NCBI GenBank assembly: GCA_017893485.1
Contig: CM030365.1
Coordinates: forward strand, 46,680,458-46,744,457
Length of the DNA: 64,000 bases
Reading direction: 5' to 3'
Source of the DNA: Hemerocallis citrina
Taxonomy: Eukaryota > Streptophyta > Magnoliopsida > Asparagales > Asphodelaceae
Shown: one piece after another, positions 1 through 10,265 of the stretch
How the letters are laid out: each line of letters begins with the position of its first letter
How positions within the stretch are numbered: the first letter of the stretch is position 1
Position numbers and translations under genes: made by a program
Notes under the pieces: model-generated
Told to the model about the DNA's origin: nothing
The model's database searches: none
The model's input: only the letters and a program-made list of their open reading frames with translations

Positions 1-133
1 AGATACAAGCAACTTTATAAATACGAAAAAATCATTCTTTATTGATAATTGACGGCAAGCCGTTTTTACATTTGACAACTTAAGAAATGAATTACAAGCT
101 AGAGGAGAGGAATGGTCCGACACCTCGTGATAC
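1..133 (-). other. Start of the region after pol in Tat copy 1, non-coding
   Basis: This lies just after the integrase stop codon in element orientation. It resembles the matching stretch near 14420-14580 of Tat copy 2 (for example the TTCTTTATTGATAA block). No gene is visible. Confidence 0.5.
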
Positions 134-994
134 TCAGAGAGGCGCCGGGGCGCTTTCATGGTATTTTAGGAGGTGGTCGGCATTCCAGGTCCTCGGAATC
201 TCTCTGCCCTCTAAATCTTCCAGACGATAAGCTCCGGGCCGAACTACCTTTATGATCTTGTAGGGTCCTTCCCAGTTCGGAGCCAATTTGTTCTTCTGAT
301 TGGGAAAGGAGATGGCTAGCTTTCTGAGGACCAAGTCCCCCTCCTTGAGGTCGGTGGGTCGGACTTTCTTGTTGTATGCCAGTTCGACCCTCCTCCGGTA
401 GTTCTGCTGGCGTATTGATGCTCTTTCCCTCAGCTCGTCCACCAGGTCTAAGTTCGCCCGGAGGTCTCTGGCGTTCTGTTCCTCATTGTAGGCTGCGAGA
501 CGAGGGGAGGGTATTCCGACTTCGAGTGGTATTACTGCCTCGGACCCATAGGTGAGGTTGAACGGGGACTCTCCTGTGGGGGTCCGTTTGTTGGTGCGAT
601 AGTTCCACAGCACATTGGGGAGTTGGTCGACCCATAGGCCTTTGGAACATTTGTCCAATCTCTTCTTGATACCAGAGAGGATTTGCCGGTTAGCGTTCTC
701 CGCCTGTCCGTTTGACTGAGGGTGGGAGACGGAGGAGAAGCGCTGTTGGATGGCAAGATCTTCGCACAGGGCTCGGAATGCGGCACCGGTGAACTGAGTC
801 CCGTTGTCCGTTACGAGGACACGGGGGACGCCGAATCTGCAGATGATGCTCTTCTAGAAGAATTGAAGCACCTTGTTCTCGGTTATAGTGGCGAGGGGCT
901 CGGCCTCAATCCACTTCGAGAAGTAGTCGATGGCTACGACCAAGAATTTGAACTGGCCCGGAGCTGGAGGGAAAGGCCCTAGTAAATCCATCCC
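134..994 (-). pseudogene. Integrase catalytic core and C-terminus, Tat copy 1
   Basis: This is the Ty3/gypsy integrase that would insert element cDNA into the chromosome. Reading the minus strand, the first catalytic Asp sits in GMDLLGPF, the second in VTDNGTQF, and the Glu in GQAENANR, so the D,D,E triad is still encoded. The C-terminal part contains RVRPTDLKEGDLVLRK and NWEGPYK, typical of the chromatin- or DNA-binding tail of gypsy integrases. Two stops separate it from a readable polyprotein: TAG at 995-997, where copy 2 has TGG, and TAG at 854-856, where copy 2 has a Leu codon. The longest open piece is 134-658. It ends at a natural stop after ...LLKYHESAPAPL, as in copy 2. Confidence 0.9.
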
Positions 995-2680
995 CTACAT
1001 TGCGAAGGGGATAGGACTTGATAGGGAGGCGAGGTTGGCTTGAGGGAGGCGACGAACGTTGGAATGTCTTTGACAAGAGCCACATTGCCGAACGTGTCGC
1101 TCGGCATCTTGGAGAAGAGTCGGCCAGAAGTATCCGTAATTCAGAGCTTTCCGAGCCAAAAACCTAGACCCTGAATGTGCTCCGCCGATGCCTTCGTGGA
1201 GCTCCTGTAAGGCGTAGTCGGCCTGTTCTGGGGAGAGGCACCTTAGGTATGGTCGGCCGTCAATCTGCGAGAAGGAGCGCTTGTATAAGATCCTCTCGAT
1301 CAAGACATACCGCTCGGCCCTGGTTCTGACTCGGAGTGCTTCTTTGGGGTCCTCGGAGAGGAGTCCGTCCCTTAGGAATTCCACTAAGGGTTTCATCCAA
1401 TTATCTTGTAGTAGGACCGATAAAGACTCCACAGAGTCGAGGGTCTCATCTTCTATGCTCGGCTTCATGAGGACCTCGATCAAGATGGTCTGCTCGAGAC
1501 CTTGGAGGGATGATGAGGCCAACTTGGAGAGGGCGTCAGCTTGCGAATTCTCCTCTCGAGGGACTCGTTGGATGAGTGCCTCTTCAAACCGGCCCATGAG
1601 GGTTCGGGCCTTGGCGAGGTACTTCGCCATCCGTTCGTCTCGCGCCTCGTACTCGCCCAAAACTTGGTTCACAACCAGCTGAGAGTCACTATGGATTCGG
1701 AGTCGCTGCGCCTCGGCACTTCGAGCAAGTCCGAGGCCCGCAATTAGTGCTTCATACTCCGCCTCATTGTTTGAGGCCTTGAAATTCATGCGGAGGGCAT
1801 ACTGGAGGACGAAGTCATCAGGGCCGTTCAGGATGATACCGGCGCCGCTACCCTCGTTGCAGGAGGATCCATCCACGAAAACCGTCCAAATGGGGGGTCC
1901 GTTCGGGACATGGCTGACCTCAGGAATGGTGGACTCGACGATGAAGTCAGCGAGGGCCTGAGCTTTAATAGCAGTCCGAGGCTGGTAGGAGATGTCGTGT
2001 TGGCTCAGCTCTATGGACCACTTCATAAGCCGGCCCGAGGTTTCGGGCTTGTGGAGGATCTGCTTCAGTGGTTGGTCGGTGAGGACCACAACCGAGTGGG
2101 ACTGAAAGTATGGCCGGAGCATCCTTGCCGCCATGATCAGGGCGTAGGCCATCTTTTCTATCCTCGGATAGCGGAGCTCGGCGTCCCAAAGCACCTTGCT
2201 CACATAGTAGATGGGCCTCTGAGCCCGATCTTCTTCCCTCACCAGAACTTCACTTAAGGTCTGCTCGGAAGCGGCTAAGTAGATGAAGAGGGTTTCCCCC
2301 GGAACGGGTTTGCTGAGCAGAGGAGGGTTCACCAAGTAGGCCTTCAGTTGGTCGAACGACTCTTGTTGCGGTTGGCCCCATTCGAAACCCTTAGCCCCCC
2401 GAAGAGCCTTGAAGAAGGGGAGGCACTTTTCCCCAGACTTTGAAAGGAATCGGCCAATAGTGGCGAGCCGACCCGTAAGCTTCTGCACCTCCTTGACGTT
2501 CTGGGGCGGGGCCATGTCCAGTGTGGCCTTGATTTTCTCGGGATTTGCTTCGATCCCTCGCTGGCTCACCATAAAGCCGAGGAACTTTCCCGACAAGACC
2601 CCGAACGCACACTTGTTCGGATTAAGCCTCATGTTTTGCCTTCTTAATACGCCGAATGCCTCCTGGAGGTCAGGCCACAT
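995..2680 (-). pseudogene. RT C-terminus, RNase H, second (aRNH-type) RNase H and integrase zinc domain, Tat copy 1
   Basis: This open stretch of 561 codons covers the end of reverse transcriptase ([18 protein letters not shown]), the ordinary gypsy RNase H ([10 protein letters not shown]), and then a second RNase H with acidic residues in [23 protein letters not shown] and SQADALSK. It ends with the integrase HHCC zinc domain ([10 protein letters not shown] to CGSCQRH). The second RNase H keeps all four expected acidic residues and is the feature that places the element in the Tat lineage. The piece is joined to the upstream RT by a frameshift near 2675 and stops at 995-997, where TAG replaces the Trp codon seen in copy 2. 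Confidence 0.92.
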
Positions 2681-3385
2681 GGTCGGTACCTCGGATGCTC
2701 TTCACGAGCATGTCGTCGACGTATACTTCCATGTTGCGGCCTATTTGGCTTTGGAAGACTTTGTTGACGAGGCGCTGGTAGGTGGCTCCAGCGTTCTTCA
2801 ATCCGAACGGCATGTATCTATAGCAGTAGTGGCCCTGGTCGGTAATGAAGGAAGTCTTCGGAATGTCCGGGGGGAACATTCGGATCTGATTATAGCCAGA
2901 GAAGGCGTCCATGAAGCTGAGGAGCTCATGGCCCGAGGTGGCATCGATGAGGGTGTCGATATTTGGGAGAGGGAATGGGTCCTTCGGACACGCCTTATTC
3001 AGGTCGGTGAAATCGATGCATATCCTCCAAGAACCATTGGACTTTTTAACCATGACCACATTGGAGAGCCACTCGGGATAGTTCACCTCCTGTATGAACC
3101 GAGCTTTTAAGAGCTTGTCCACCTCCTCCTTGATGGCTTGTTGTCGCTCGGGGGCAAACTTACGCCTCTTCTGCTGAACTGGTCTGCACCCCGATTCGAC
3201 GCTGAGGCGGTGCACTAGAAGGTCCTCAGAAATCCCGGGCATATCCTCGGCAGACCAAGCAAATAGGTCGCGGTTCTTCCGGATGCACTGCACCAAGTCG
3301 GAACATAGGGCAGTCGGCAAGGACTTGCTGATGAGGAACTTTCGACTCGGGTCCTCGTCCGAGAAGAGTACTTCTTCCAATTCGT
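2670..3385 (-). pseudogene. Reverse transcriptase fingers and palm, Tat copy 1
   Basis: This makes element DNA from its RNA. The minus strand reads the RT core: FIQEVNYPEWLSNVV, WRICIDFTDLNKACPKD, SFMDAFSGYNQI, YMPFGLKNAGATYQRLV, and the catalytic VYVDD at about 2712-2726. The active site is intact. The frame differs from that of the protease upstream (shift near 3385) and from the RNase H part downstream (shift near 2675). This is the same protein that the 17114-22390 insertion interrupts in copy 2. Confidence 0.93.
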
Positions 3386-4110
3386 CGCTGGCTCGGACGT
3401 GGGTCGGACATTCGGCTCGGGGATTTCTAGAGTCTCGAGAGAGAGAACCGCATCCCCGGTGGAAGTCATATAGCACTTCCGAGCCGTTTCTTGGCTGCCC
3501 CTGACTTCTCCCACTCCCGACCGGGTGGGGAACTTCATTTTAAGGTGGTACGCAGAAGGAACAGCTTCCAGGGCAGCTAGGCCAGGTCGGCCTAAGATAA
3601 CATTGTATGCAGCCGGCACGTCGACGACCATAAAGTCCATCGGCTCTGTCCGGGTAGTAGGGGTCTTCCCAGCAGTTACGTCCAGGGTGATAACCCCTTC
3701 GACCGTTACTGGTACCCCCGTGAACCTATGGAGCGTGTAGCCGGCCGGTTTGAGGCGATCCCGAGACAGCTGCAGCCCTCGGAAGGCCGAGAGGAAAAGG
3801 ATGTTCACCGAGCTCCCATTGTCTACCAGGACCCTCTGCACCTTGAAGTTTGCCATGCGAAGGTCGATGACAAGTGCGTCGCAGTGGGGAGTTCGCACCT
3901 CCTCGAGGTCTTCATCAGAGAAAGTCACTGGGATGCCGAGGCCTTTGGGGGGAGGGGCGCTGTGAACTGAGTTGACCTCTCGGATGAAGGCCTTCCGAGA
4001 GGAGTTGGAGGAGCCTCCCATGGGGCCTCCGTGGAAGAGGTGCAGAACTCGTTCTTCCTCGAACTCGGGGGTCTCATCGCGCTGCTCGGAGCGCTTGTTA
4101 GCCCCCAAGG
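3380..4110 (-). pseudogene. Aspartic protease domain, Tat copy 1
   Basis: This is the retroviral-type aspartic protease that would cut the polyprotein. The catalytic motif reads LVDNGSSVNILF, that is D-N-G-S rather than the classic D-T/S-G. Copy 2 has the same D-N-G, so I take it as a family trait and not damage. A second conserved strand ends in VILGRPGLAALEA, matching the I-L-G-R flap and helix region of the family. The domain follows gag with a frameshift near 4110 and leads into RT with another near 3385. Confidence 0.85.
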
Positions 4111-5874
4111 CGGAGGAGTGGCGCGCTCCCCCTGATTATTCGCCTTCACAAATTTGGCCAACTGGCCCCTCTGGATGAGAGCCTCTATCTCATTTTTCAA
4201 TGCCCGGCAGTCGTTGGTGTCGTGGCCATGGTCCCGGTGGTAACGGCACCATTTCTCCTTGTTCCTCCTCTTGGCCAGGGTTTTCATCCTCGGAGCGGAA
4301 GGTATAACTCCTTCCTTCTCCACTTCCATCAGGATGGTGGAGACATTGGTGGTGAGGGGAGTGAACTTCTCGAACCTGGGGGGAGGACGGCGCTGACCGC
4401 TATTGTCCTTCTGCAGCTTCTTGGACCCTTCCTCCTCTGCTGTCTTCCTCTTCGAGCCGGAGGCGGGTCCTCCGAAACTTGGGAGGCACTCGGCCTCTTC
4501 CGCCCGAATGTATTTCTCGAATCTTAGGAGAAGATCGACAAAGTTGTGCGAGGGCTTCTTGGCCAGGGACGATCGGAGGTTGGAGTTGAGGACGTTCGAC
4601 TGGAACGCAACTGTTGCCACTGACTGGTCGAGGGAGGCAATTGACCTGACCTCTGCGGTAAATCTCCTCACATAATCCCTCAGCTTTTCTCCCCTCTCCT
4701 GTCGGAGGTGGAGTAAGGAGAGGCTCGTCTTCTCTGTTTGCCTGCTACTCATAAAGTGAGTTATGAAGAGCGTTTCGAACTACTCGAAGGGGAAGATGGA
4801 AGAGGGAGCGAGCCGGGAATACCATTCCCGTGCCGACCCCTTGAGAGTGGCGGGGAAGGTCTTGTAGAGCATGGCGTCGGAAGTTTGATGGATCGGCATT
4901 AAGGTCTTGAAGCTTTCGACATGATCAACAGGGTCGGACTCCCCTGAGTACGTTTCAAACTGCGGAGGTTTGAAACCCCTCGGGATGGGAGCCTCCATGA
5001 TTGTCCGAGAGAAGGGGGGTCTGCTGAGGCGGACGGTCCCTGCTCTCGACTCCTCCTCTTTGTCCATGCGGCCGATGCGCCTCTCCACCTCGTGGAGACG
5101 ACGGTAGAGGGCATCGTCCCTCCGTTGGTAATCAAACGATCCCCTGGACTCTTTTTCGTAGGAAGGGGAGCGGGGACTGCGGCGTCGATAGTCCTGGGAT
5201 CGGTGAGGACTATGATGATGTTGCTGGTGACTGGGAGCCGAGAGAGGACTTCTGGATCGGTGACGAGGACTTGGAACCCGTGGGGGTGTTGGAACCCTCT
5301 GGGCATTATGGTTGTTGGGGCGAAGGTTGAGGGCCTGCAACACAGTCTCCTGGAATTGTAGGAACTCGGCACGAGTGATAGGTGCCTCATCGTTCCTCGG
5401 ATGATGTCGATCAGCAGGGGAACGTGGCCTCCTCCTGTGACGCTCGGGAGATACGCCCCGCCCTCTTCAGTCCGGAGACCTCCTGCCGTCGCGGCGATGA
5501 GGGGATCGCTCGCCTTGATGTTGGCGGGAGGCTCCCTCTCGGGCCCGCTTCTCATCTAGGCGATTGCGAAGGTCCTCATCCTTTTGGCGGTTCAGAACGG
5601 TGTTGCGGATGTCGAGGTGATGAGAAGCCATTGAATCCGAGGAGGCATTGTGAATCGAGACATGGTCTGGGTAGAGAGGTTGCCTCTGCCTCCGCCCGTT
5701 ATGGCCAGCAGGACCAATGGGGGGTTGTTGATTGGGAAGAGGAGGCTGGCCCTGTTGGGCCGGGAGAGGAAGTTGTTCAGGCTGTGGAGCGGGATGGACG
5801 GGGACTTCCTCTGGCTAATCAGCGGGATTGGGTCCGTGGTTGGACCCCCTAGATCTGACTTTTTTGGGAGGCAT
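3925..5874 (-). pseudogene. gag (capsid and nucleocapsid), Tat copy 1
   Basis: This would form the particle that packages element RNA. The start chosen is ATG at 5874-5872 (MPPKKVRSRG), because the frame from there runs through the whole gag and matches copy 2. An Arg/Ser/Pro/His-rich stretch lies around 5180-5330, the capsid homology follows (PPQFETYSGESDPVDH, KGSAREWYSRL), and a zinc-knuckle-like C-x2-H...C motif sits in CRYHRDHGHDTNDC. Three in-frame stops break it: 5815-5817, 5467-5469 and 4780-4782. The last is TAG where copy 2 has a Gln codon. The basic PKKVR near the start could be a nuclear localisation signal, by inference only. Confidence 0.85.
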
Positions 5875-5927
5875 GGTTGGAAAGGGGCTAGTCGACAAGG
5901 AAGAGGTGGAGGCTGTTCGTGTGGTGT

Positions 5928-5946
5928 TCCCACAGATGGCGCCAAT
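5928..5946 (-). other. Primer-binding site, Tat copy 1
   Basis: Directly after the 5' LTR the minus strand reads ATTGGCGCCATCTGTGGGA. TGGCGCC next to an LTR is a standard plant gypsy primer-binding start. I do not assign the tRNA. Confidence 0.8.
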
Positions 5947-5947
5947 C

Positions 5948-6530
5948 TGTTACCGCTGATTCTGGTGTGGGGGTAAACAGATGAGATTTGTGAGTTCGCG
6001 AGAAAAACCTGAACAGCAGATCCAAGCCTTCCGATTCCTGCCGCTACCTGCAAGGAAGTGCGATACACCGGGGTTGAAACGCACCCTCCGACGCTCTTGT
6101 CAGTAACCAGTGGTGATTAAGAAAGAGCTTAAGGTGGGAAAAGAGTGATTACCTGGTCACAGTGGTAGGGGGAGGTATTTATAGTCGCCATGGGAGCGAT
6201 TAGGGACCTGATTTCCTGTGTAACTGTCAGGAGTAAAATCCTCACAATCTGTTTAGGAAACTGACCCCTGATCCCCGGTGAGAGCAAATCAGGCCCATTC
6301 AATTGGTCAAATCAGTGACCCTGATTTCCTCTTGCTGGTCTGGGTCTGTCTCGGGTCGGGACCTGTACCCAGTTGGAGTGAATCAGTTCGCGGGTTATTG
6401 GATCTGTGAGAAGGAGATCCAGTACCCGTTTCGGACCCGTTTGTATGTGAAATTACCGTTTTACCCATGAGCTTCAAGATTCGTGCCCAATCTGGACGGT
6501 TCCGATTTAACCCCATTTTTAGCCATATCA
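5948..6530 (-). repeat. 5' LTR of Tat copy 1
   Basis: It is bounded by TG...CA (minus strand TGATATGG to GGTAACA), 583 bp long. A TATA box (TATAAATA on the minus strand, about 6176-6183) lies near the middle, so the promoter motif is present. It is related to, but clearly diverged from, the two LTRs of copy 2. Confidence 0.9.
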
Positions 6531-7089
6531 GCAATGTAAGCTCACACTTGTATATATTTGTATTTAAGTTTATGCTAAGGATAATAAACACGAGTTAAAG
6601 TTTTAAGAATTTTGAACCTATTCGAATTTGACGTAGCAACTCGATATTGTCTCCTACGTTGTGCCAGATGACGCGGAGTACACCCTAATGTCTCCTTACT
6701 TGTGAATCAATCATATAGCTGAACATGGAGAGCAACTAACTAAAGACATTCTAGAAAAGTTAAGATTTCAAAAGCAATATAAACATTATTTACCTAATAG
6801 CGTCAGAAGATTGAGAGGTTCTTTGCAGGGAAATATTTGGCAGTAGTGAAGAAGTTTATCCATCATACGTATTATTTTGAAGAGCGACATAAGTAGATGA
6901 AACCAAATGTGTAGTTATCTGTGGTACATTAGAAGGAATTTTGAATAACGGAAGAGTTGTTGGAGCTAAACATTCGTCAGTTGCGTCTAATACTCGTGTG
7001 GAGCACATTTCAAGTTTCTCTCATTCTCGTCGTCTACGTTAGGCCAGCGTGGCTTTCGATATAACATGAACATTATGAACCTAAATATA
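6531..7089. other. Unassigned flank between Tat copy 1 and the solo LTR
   Basis: This is AT-rich DNA outside the recognised elements. It was once contiguous with 32923 onward before the solo LTR inserted (ATATA duplication at 7085-7089 and 32923-32927). The minus strand holds an open stretch of about 55 codons, roughly 7020-6857, that I do not recognise. It may belong to the same gene fragment as the exons at 33157-33452. No clear gene. Confidence 0.5.
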
Positions 7090-7371
7090 TGTCACGCTCC
7101 GCTTCCCAAAAAGATAATACAAAATACGGATATGTGACTAAGCCCAGCGAATGATTTTCATCATCCATAAGCTGTCAGGATCTTTACAACATTTCACGGG
7201 AATAATCAGAGTAGGAAGCAAGACAAGTCAACCACGCATGCATATATGAATCAACATACCAACATGAATTTACTTGAAACAAAATTTAATAATCTCAAAT
7301 AAACCAGATCTGAACAAGTCAATAATCCTGGGTCACATTGCCCAATACAAAATAATCCAAGTAATAGATAC

Positions 7372-7932
7372 TGTTGCCGCTGAAATCGGTGTGGGGGCAA
7401 ACAGATAGATTTTTGGATTCTTGTTATGCTGAATAGTCAAACCTGAAGCCTTTCCGCTAGAGTTTGACCGTGATCTCCTGCCGTTGACCTGCAAAAAGTA
7501 CGAAACATCGGGGTTGATCCTGGCGACGCACCCTCCGACGCTCAAGTCAGTAATCAGAAAGATTATGAATGAGCTTTGATTGGCAAAAGATTGATTACCT
7601 GATAACACTGGGGGATGGGGGGTATTTATAGCCGCCTTAGGGACCAATTTTGGGATAAATCCCTACTTCCCAGTGGATGGATATAAGGAATCAGGGCCGT
7701 TGATTAAGTATAATCATAAATCCTAATTCTATCCAACTGGACCGGGTTTCATGCGGGTTGGAACCTGCACCCAGTTGAGATGGATCCGTTCGTGGGTTTT
7801 TGGGCCTTTGGAAAAAAGACCCGGTACCCATTTCAGACCCGTTTGTAGCTAAAATTACCATTTTACCCCCGAGCTTTAAGATTCGTGCCTGATTTGGACG
7901 GTTCCGATTTAACTCTATTTTTAGACATATCA
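7372..7932 (-). repeat. 3' LTR of Tat copy 2
   Basis: 561 bp, TG...CA. It matches 25705-26251 over its whole length and retains the TATTTATA block near 7621, which is a TATAAATA box on the minus strand. By eye it differs from the 5' LTR roughly once every 15-20 bases, so this insertion is not recent. Confidence 0.93.
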
Positions 7933-7949
7933 CGAGCCCCCCACTCCCG
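7933..7949 (-). other. Polypurine tract, Tat copy 2
   Basis: The minus strand just before the 3' LTR reads GGGAGTGGGGGGCTCG, the expected purine-rich primer for plus-strand DNA synthesis. Confidence 0.7.
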
Positions 7950-8221
7950 AAGACTGAGTTTGATCAGCCTTTGAGGAGTAGTTTTACTGTTTTAATGGCT
8001 TGCGGAGTTGTACCGGAGTCTAAATAAGGGGTATCGAATCTTCATGCGGGGCATTATGGTGATTTTCGGAGTTGGTCGCACGCTCAAGGTTGTTCTTGAG
8101 CGATCCTGGACTTTTGGTGATTTTTCTTAACTTTCATTTATTTTTCAGACCATTTAATCATTTTTTGCAATTTTTAAATAATTAATTCGAATTTAATAAT
8201 AAAAAATTATTTTTTAATTCG

Positions 8222-9960
8222 ATTTATGATGTGGCATGAACTGGGCCTTCCATCGACAAGTGGCGCGAATTCCTGAGAGATCAGATGGTCGGAGTGGCTC
8301 GGCGGCACTTTTCTCCGTTTGCAAAGGTCGGTGCCTCGGTTGCTCGGCTAGATCTCCTCGGTAGCTCGGTGTGGCATGAGCTGCCGAGCTATGTGGTTGA
8401 ATCTAGACCGTTCATCAGCTGAGTGCGCGAATATCGGAGTGATCGGATGGTCGGAGTGGCTCGGCGGCACTTTTCTCTGCTTACGGAGGTCGGTGCCCCG
8501 GTAGCTCGGCCAACCCTCCTCGGTAGCTCGGTAGCTCGGCGTGTCATGAGCTGCCGAGCTATGTGGCTGAATCTGGAGCATCCATCATGGCGCGAATCAC
8601 GAGGATAGGGGCTCATATCACGAGAAAATGCTATCTTGTCGTTTTGTGGGTGTGGCGTGACCCGAGCCGCTCATCATGTTCTGGCGTGACTTTTGAAACA
8701 ATCTGACGGTTAAGTTAATTCCGCAGTCATTTTTCTTCAAATGTAAGGGTCGGTTGATCAGTAGCTCGGCCATAGCTGCTCGGAAGCTCGGTAGTTCGGC
8801 CTTAGCTTCTTGGTAGCTCAGCAGCTCGGCCTTAGCTCCCTGGGTAGCTCGGTGGCTTGGCCGTAGTAGCTCGGTAGCTCGGCAGCTTGGCCTTAGCTCC
8901 TTGGTAGCTCGGTAGCTCGGCGCGTCAGGAGCTGCCAGCTACGTGGCTGAATCTGGAGCGTCCATCATGGCGCGAATCACGAGGATAGGGGCTCAGATCA
9001 CGAGAAAATTCTATCTTGTCATTTTGTGGGCGTGGCGTGACCTGAGCCGCTCATCATGTTTCCACACGAATTTTGAGACAATTTGACGGCCGGAGTTACT
9101 CGGCGGCATTTTTCTCCAAATATGGAGGTCGGTGCCCTGGTAGCTCGGCAGAGTGCCTTGGTGGTTCGGCTCATGACGAGCTGTTGAGCCACGTGTCTGG
9201 ATCTAGGGGCGTCCATCATGGCTTGCATCGCGAGGTTAGGGGTTCAGATCAAGAGAAAATGTCATCTTGTCGTTTTTTGGGTGTGGTGTGACCTGAGCCG
9301 CTCATCATGTTTCCACACGAATTTTGAGACAGTTTGACGGCCGAAGTTACTCGGCGGTATTTTTCTCCAAATGTGGAGGTCAGTGCCCTGGTAGCTCGGC
9401 AGAATGCCTTGGTGGTTCGGCTCATGACGAGCTGTTGAGCCACGTGTCTGGATCTGGGGCGTCCATCATGGCGCGCATCGCGAGGTTAGGGGTTCAGATC
9501 ACGAAAAAACGTTATCTTGTTTTTTTGTGGGCGTGGTGTGACCTGAGCCGCTCATCATGTTTCCACACGAATTTTTAGACGGTCTGACGGTAGGAGTTGC
9601 TCGGCGGCATTTTTCTCCAAATATGGAGGTCGGTGCCCCGGTAGATCGACAGGGTGCCCGGTGGCTCGGCTCATGACGAGCTGTTGAGCCACGTGTCTGG
9701 ATCTGAGGCGTCCGTCATGGCACGGATCACGAGGTTAGGGGTTCAGATCACGAGAAAACGTTATCTTGTCGCTTTGTGGGCGTGGCGTGATCAGAGCCGC
9801 TCATCGTGTTTCGACACGAATTTTGAGACAATCTGACGGTAGGAGTTGCTCGGCGGCATTTTTCTCCAAATATGGAGGTTGATGCCCCGGTAGCTCGGCA
9901 GAGTGCCTCGGTGGCTCGGCTCATGACGAGCCGTTGAGCTGTGTGGCCAAGCCCAAACCG
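8222..9960. repeat. Tandem array in the Tat 3' region, about 250-bp and 162-bp units
   Basis: The block beginning CGAATTTTGAGAC recurs at about 9067, 9318, 9569 and 9817, giving units of 248-251 bp. Each contains the TCGGCGGCATTTTTCTCC block and the ATCATGGCGCG block. Left of it a related block recurs at about 8279 and 8441 (162-bp spacing). Between them, 8760-8930 is a fine-grained run of AGCTCGG words. Hypervariable tandem arrays in this part of Tat elements are known and can seed satellite DNA. Confidence 0.85.
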
Positions 9961-10050
9961 CCGCAATCGTCGCTTGTCTTTATTCCGTCGTTTAGCCTTC
10001 CCTTAACAGGCCCCCAAGCGTTACAAAAGCCCAACAGTTGCCTCTTTGGC

Positions 10051-10057
10051 TATAAGT
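10051..10057 (+). promoter_or_regulatory. TATA box of the antisense accessory gene
   Basis: TATAAGT lies about 215 bases before the accessory ATG and is followed by a pyrimidine-rich leader. It points opposite to the retrotransposon, so the gene would be transcribed from its own promoter, as in related elements. Confidence 0.45.
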
Positions 10058-10265
10058 TCTCACCCCCCTCACTTCTCATCTCATTCTTTCACTTTTAACT
10101 TCTTAAAACTTACTTTCGCTCTCGAGTTGTTCTGCTAGCGGAGATTGGAGCTCAAGGGCGGTTGTGCTAGCTGTCACGAAGGCAGGCAATTTCCGGTGAA
10201 GTTTCTCCGACCGTAAACATCACATCACGGTTAGTTCATTTAACCTTATATATATATTCTACGAG

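Larger units (their letters stand above)
1..6530 (-). mobile_element. Tat-lineage Ty3/gypsy retrotransposon, copy 1 (3' end outside window)
   Basis: The minus strand reads 5' LTR, primer-binding site, gag, protease, reverse transcriptase, RNase H, a second RNase H and integrase in order. The second RNase H between the normal RNase H and the integrase is the hallmark of the Tat lineage. Only the 5' LTR is present; the region after integrase and the 3' LTR lie left of base 1. The flank at 6531-6535 reads GCAAT, which should be the target duplication. The coding region has at least five in-frame stops and three frameshifts, so it is a dead copy. It shares its whole coding layout with the copy at 7372-26251 but differs at many bases. 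Confidence 0.92.

Noticed and set aside
722..982. Plus-strand open frame opposite the Tat copy 1 integrase
   Set aside because: Shadow of the minus-strand integrase; it has no domain and similar shadows occur across all pol regions.
2409..3110. Plus-strand 233-codon open frame
   Set aside because: It lies antisense over the reverse transcriptase core, which explains the composition.
3380..4110. D-N-G protease active site taken as inactivating damage
   Set aside because: Both Tat copies share D-N-G-S, which suggests a family feature rather than a mutation.
8222..9960. Direct-repeat array considered as CRISPR
   Set aside because: The units are 160-250 bp with no short repeat and unique spacer pattern, and the context is a plant retrotransposon.
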